Source: DATGZX01 sp035296965
Lineage (GTDB): Bacteria > Planctomycetota > Planctomycetia > Gemmatales > Gemmataceae
DNA length: 64,000 nt
Assembly (NCBI GenBank): GCA_035296965.1
Contig: DATGZX010000183.1
Span: 4,407 to 68,406, forward strand
Reading direction: 5' to 3'
Shown: positions 60,607-64,000 of the stretch, one piece after another
How positions within the stretch are numbered: the stretch's first letter is position 1
How the letters are laid out: the number at the start of each line of letters is the position of its first letter
Notes under the pieces: generated by a model
Told to the model about the DNA's origin: nothing
Database searches by the model: none
What the model saw: only the letters and a program-made list of their open reading frames with translations
Made by a program: the position numbers and the translations under genes

Positions 60607-62388
60607 ATGTCGCGGGTAACGCGGTTACTCTGCGTGGGCGTTGCCATCATCGTCGGCGCCCCAGCCTTCGCCGCCGAGCGCGGTCTCGAAGGGACGTTTG
60701 AGCTGTCTTATTTCGACGGCCCGATAGAGGTTCATCTGGCTCTCATTCATTTCGAGACTAAGGACGGCAAACTGGTGGGCAACCTTGTGGGGCACAACAC
60801 CCGCATGGGGGACTTGAAGCTCACCTCCGCTGCCCAGGCCGGTAAGACGCTGCGAATCAAGGTCCAGGGGCCGCGTGGTGAGCAAGTCTTCGAAGGCAAG
60901 CTTGGCTCTGACAAGACGCTGGGCTCGTACGCTGGCGAGAACTCTATTTACCCAGCCAAGCTGGCCAAGAGCGATCTTACGGAGATCGTCGGGGCGAAGG
61001 GGTTCTCTTCGCTGAACGTGGCACCGCTTACCAAGGTTCGACAGCTCTCGACAAAGCCACTTCTGCTACGCAACCAGGCCAGGCGGGAGCAGGACGAGGT
61101 GAAAAAGGCCGAACTCGTGAAACAGGCCAAGGAGGCCGCCAAGGTTGCCGAAGAGGAAGTGCCGGGCCTGTATCGCGAGGTGCTTGAAAAACATGCCGAC
61201 AGTCCAGCCGTCTTCCAGGCTGGGTTCAATCTACTCCGGGATACCAAGTATAAGCCGGCATCTGACGACATCCGTAAGTGGGCCGGGATTATCGCCCATG
61301 CCGCCAAAGCCTACGGCAGGCGGTATGAAGCGGACGCAAACACGCAGCTGGCCGAAGTCCTGGGAATCAGGGACGACTTGCAAGACGTCGCTTTGGAATA
61401 CGCCAAGAAGGCGGAAAAGTCATTTACCCACGACACACCCGCCGAATTCCAGGTACGCGTCCTGAAGGCCTTGGCCACGGTCTTGCGCAAGTCGAACCAG
61501 GCTAGTGAGCTCAAGGTCGTCGATTCCCGCATTGCAAAACTGGATGCAGTGCTCGACCGCGAATACTTTGCAAAGATGCCTCCCTTCAAGCCCGCTGGAT
61601 TTCCCGGCCGGAAGGCCAAGAGCGACCGCGTCGTCGTCATGGAATTGTTTACCGGCGCCCAGTGCCCGCCGTGCGTCGCTGCCGATGCGGCTTTCGATGG
61701 GCTGGAAAAAGTTTTCAAACCGATGGATGTTGTCCTCTTGCAATATCACTTGCACATCCCGGGACCCGACCCGCTCACGAACGCGGACACGATTGCCCGC
61801 GCGAAGTACTACAAGGTCTCGAGCACGCCCTCGACGCTTTTTAACGGCAAGTCAAAAGCCGGCGGCGGCGGCGGATTGAACAATGCCGAGAATAAATTCA
61901 AGCAGTACAGGGAGATCATCGACCCACTCCTCGAAGATCCCGCTTCAGTGCACCTGACGGCGACAGCTCATCGTCAGGGCGAGCAGATCAATATCAAGGC
62001 CGATGTTGCCGGCCTGCCCGAGCCGGGCGACAATAAACGCCTGCGTTTCGTGCTCGTCGAGGAAGCCATTCGCTACGTCGGCAGCAATCGCATGCGCTTC
62101 CATCATCAGGTGGTTCGCGCCTTCCCCGGCGGCGTTGAAGGTATACCTCTCAAGCAGAAAGATTCGCACCACGCCACCACCGTCGATGTGAATGCCCTGC
62201 GCAAGGACCTGGTGAAGTACCTGGATGAATCCGCCAAGGTGCGGCCTTACCCCTATGCAGATCGGCCGCTGGATCTGAAGAATCTGAAAGTCGTCGTTCT
62301 CGTGCAAGACGACGACAGCAAGGAGATCTTGCAGGCCGCCGAGGTAGACCTGGGGGGCGGTCCGAGCCACCAGATCACGTCTCGTTGA
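60607..62388 (+). CDS. Secreted thioredoxin-fold protein
   Basis: A 593-aa protein with start ATG 60607, 7 nt after AAAGGAG; a longer frame reaches 60532. A Sec signal (RLLCVGVAIIVGAPAFA) is followed by a beta-rich domain (about 25-130), a helical, TPR-like region (about 165-320) and a thioredoxin-like domain with the redox motif C353-P-P-C356 (TGAQCPPCVAAD). A SSTPSTLFNG cis-Pro loop fits the fold. A C-terminal DUF-like beta region completes it. It is probably periplasmic and redox-active; the target is unknown. It follows ruvX by 391 bp. Confidence 0.87.
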   Translation: MSRVTRLLCVGVAIIVGAPAFAAERGLEGTFELSYFDGPIEVHLALIHFETKDGKLVGNLVGHNTRMGDLKLTSAAQAGKTLRIKVQGPRGEQVFEGKLGSDKTLGSYAGENSIYPAKLAKSDLTEIVGAKGFSSLNVAPLTKVRQLSTKPLLLRNQARREQDEVKKAELVKQAKEAAKVAEEEVPGLYREVLEKHADSPAVFQAGFNLLRDTKYKPASDDIRKWAGIIAHAAKAYGRRYEADANTQLAEVLGIRDDLQDVALEYAKKAEKSFTHDTPAEFQVRVLKALATVLRKSNQASELKVVDSRIAKLDAVLDREYFAKMPPFKPAGFPGRKAKSDRVVVMELFTGAQCPPCVAADAAFDGLEKVFKPMDVVLLQYHLHIPGPDPLTNADTIARAKYYKVSSTPSTLFNGKSKAGGGGGLNNAENKFKQYREIIDPLLEDPASVHLTATAHRQGEQINIKADVAGLPEPGDNKRLRFVLVEEAIRYVGSNRMRFHHQVVRAFPGGVEGIPLKQKDSHHATTVDVNALRKDLVKYLDESAKVRPYPYADRPLDLKNLKVVVLVQDDDSKEILQAAEVDLGGGPSHQITSR

Positions 62389-62541
62389 GGTGCGTTTGCG
62401 ACTTCGTCGCGTAGGCGGACAGCGCCACTTTTCAACTTGGGTAAAGTCTGGCACGATCAAAGAAGGGCTCGGCTCAAAATTGCTTGACCATTTTGTCAAG
62501 GGGCGCTGTCCAACTGGCAGCGGCTTGCTTTAGGGCGTTCT

Positions 62542-62755
62542 GATGCCCCGGCCTTGAGCCGGGGAGATTCACGTTGGTCTCTACCAAGCCGCTTGCTCCT
62601 GCCTGGTTGATGCCCCGGCCTTGAGCCGGGGAGAATCACGTTGTTATCTATGAACAGGCCGGGCCGCTTACCCCGCAGTTTTCCACATGTGCTTCGAGCA
62701 TCCTGGCAAGAGGGTAGATGCCAACGTGAGTCTCCCCGGCACAAGGCCGTGGCAT
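62542..62755. repeat. R5 repeats: two direct copies and one inverted copy beside the intron
   Basis: Copies at 62542-62576 and 62609-62643 share 34 of 35 bases and are separated by 32 bp. They have stem CCCCGGC and loop CTTGA, then GA.TCACGTTG. An inverted, diverged copy (62722-62755; CAACGTGAGTC then stem CCCCGGC, loop ACAAG) ends exactly where the intron begins. No gene is seen between 62389 and 62755. Confidence 0.85.
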
Positions 62756-64000
62756 GTGCGCCTGCAAGTCTGTTGCATCAGCGAGGTGCAAGTCCTCGCC
62801 GGGGAGTGTCTGGCACCCCGTAGCTGAAGGTAACTGCGTCGCCGCGAGGCGAGGTGGAGAGCAACCGGAAGCGAACGACCAGTCCGTAGTACAGGCTGGC
62901 TTAGGCCAGCCGCCGCAAACTCGATTCGGCCTGCTGCTGTGGCGAGCCTGCATGCCAATGGCGAAGCCCAAGTGACGCTCGGTCCCGAAAGGACGCGGCT
63001 GCATCGGTAGCCGCCGGTAAGCCCGATGGTCAGAAAACGTCAGACAACGCATCGGGACGGCAGCGGGTGGTTGGAGACAGAATGGTCTGAAGGTGCAGCA
63101 CGATAACGCAGGGAGATCTGTGCGGATAACGGGTAGGTGTTTATGTGCCGTAAGCCCGCCACGAGCGGTAAGCCGTGTACGAAGAGCCAGCCGCACAGGA
63201 GTCAGAGCGTCCATAGTAGCGAAGAAGCCGGTTAACGCCGGGGGAGCCAAGGGACGCAGGAAGGTGAATGTGCAATGACCAAACGAACGGACCAACGACC
63301 GGCTACAGTGCCCTTTGTGGCTAGCCCCGCCGGACAGCCCCCAACCGTCGAGGAGTGGGCGAACCGATCTGTTTGGACAGAGCGCATGCTGAAGGCACTC
63401 TCGCAAGGAGTGCGTGGAGGACGTTGGCACACGTTGATTGACAAGGTGTACCAGCCGATGAACCTGTTGCTGGCCAGCATCTCGGTGTTGGACAACAAAG
63501 GGGCGGCCGGGGTGGACCAGCAGACCGTCGAGAACTTCCAGGCTCAACACCTGGACGAACTGCGGCGGCTGGAGGAAGACCTGCGGACCGAAAGCTATCG
63601 GCCCCAGGCGGTGCGGCGTGTGTGGATACCCAAGCCCGGGAGCACGGAAAAGCGACCCTTGGGCATCCCTACCGTCCGAGATCGCGTGGTGCAGACAGCG
63701 TTGTTGCACGTGTTGGAACCGATCTTCGACGTCACGTTCGCGGAGCACAGCTATGGGTTTCGCCACGGTCGGGGCTGTCACCACGCCCTGGAGCGGATCG
63801 AAACGTTGCTGCAGCAAGGCTACGTGTACATCGTCGATGCGGACCTGAAAAGCTACTTCGACACGATCCCGAAAGAGCGCTTGTTGGCCCGTGTGCGGGA
63901 GAAAGTCTCGGACAGCCGGGTGCTGCGGTTGCTGACGATGTTCCTGGACCAGGGAGTGATGGACGGCCTGGAGGAGTGGACGCCCGAGAAAGGCACCCCT
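62756..64000 (+). mobile_element. Group II intron, 5' part (truncated by window edge)
   Basis: It begins with GTGCG, the group II 5' consensus, directly after a hairpin (62735-62755), followed by about 520 nt of structured RNA (domains I-IV region) and then a reverse transcriptase frame. The RNA part has no other gene. The 3' end with domains V and VI lies beyond the window. Insertion right behind a stem-loop resembles class IIC introns. Confidence 0.85.
63275..64000 (+). CDS. ltrA: Group II intron reverse transcriptase/maturase, N-terminal part
   Basis: 242 codons are open to the window end; the frame continues beyond. ATG 63275 follows AGGAAGG. RT motifs are readable in order: GAAGVD (RT0/1), WIPKPGSTEKRPLGIPTVRDRVVQ (RT1/2), FAEHSYGFRHGRGCHHAL (RT2a), and IVDADLKSYFDTIP (RT3, with the first catalytic Asp); it stops at the GTP that starts the conserved QGG segment. 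The YADD box and the X and endonuclease domains are not visible. It splices and mobilises the intron RNA in which it lies. Confidence 0.95.
   Translation, partial: MTKRTDQRPATVPFVASPAGQPPTVEEWANRSVWTERMLKALSQGVRGGRWHTLIDKVYQPMNLLLASISVLDNKGAAGVDQQTVENFQAQHLDELRRLEEDLRTESYRPQAVRRVWIPKPGSTEKRPLGIPTVRDRVVQTALLHVLEPIFDVTFAEHSYGFRHGRGCHHALERIETLLQQGYVYIVDADLKSYFDTIPKERLLARVREKVSDSRVLRLLTMFLDQGVMDGLEEWTPEKGTP

Overview
The window reads as chromosomal DNA of a planctomycete, most likely from the Gemmata/Isosphaera side of the phylum. The main evidence is a DUF1559 prepilin-like protein with a C-terminal H-x9-DG motif followed by a small carboxypeptidase-regulatory lipoprotein, an ECF sigma factor fused to a transmembrane segment and a large extracytoplasmic domain, a GldA/GldF/GldG-like/DUF4340 transport cluster, and a type III polyketide synthase cluster. 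Coding DNA is GC-rich and gaps are short. The left edge cuts a copper P-type ATPase and the right edge cuts a group II intron reverse transcriptase.

Layout. 1-9.9 kb holds the ATPase end, a deoxyhypusine-synthase-like enzyme, an epimerase, a Tat-exported DUF362 protein, the membrane-tethered sigma factor, a zinc-ribbon membrane protein, a tartrate/isopropylmalate dehydrogenase family enzyme and a lipoprotein. 10-14.4 kb holds an HGSNAT/DUF5009-like membrane protein, the DUF1559/lipoprotein pair and a PilZ protein. 14.5-22.7 kb is a complete SUF iron-sulfur assembly operon on the minus strand: Rrf2 regulator, sufB, two inserted unknown genes, sufC, sufD, sufS, sufU and a SufT-like gene. 23-28 kb has tRNA-Leu(UAG), a PP2C phosphatase and a methyltransferase / FAD oxidoreductase / type III PKS operon. 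28-34.4 kb has a Cys-rich exported protein, a formylglycine-generating-enzyme homologue, a ThiS-ThiG fusion, a NagB/PIG-L fusion and a DUF2203 protein. 34.9-42.4 kb is the GldA/F/G/DUF4340 cluster. 42.7-54.2 kb has a SWIM-SNF2 ATPase, def-fmt-rsmB, a Uma2 protein, miaB and glnE. 54.3-62.4 kb has an MFS transporter, a PhnP-like hydrolase, a UAP1-like pyrophosphorylase, a GDP-mannose pyrophosphorylase, ruvX and a secreted thioredoxin-fold protein. From 62.5 kb on there are hairpin repeats and the group II intron.

Working together: the SUF genes form one translationally coupled operon under a probable Fe-S-sensing Rrf2 repressor. def, fmt and rsmB serve translation. The UAP1-like and ManC-like enzymes supply nucleotide sugars. 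The three PKS genes form a compact natural-product operon like the srs type (PKS, methyltransferase, flavoprotein).

The most unusual material is of two kinds. First, a two-gene cassette of unknown function (102-aa ParB-like protein and 423-aa protein, ATGA-coupled) sits inside the suf operon. Second, five sequence-unrelated intergenic repeat families share one architecture: two inverted hairpins with complementary loops. Two of these families carry the GTAG head typical of REP/BIME elements. All starts, motifs and functions here come from reading the sequence alone; no database search was run.
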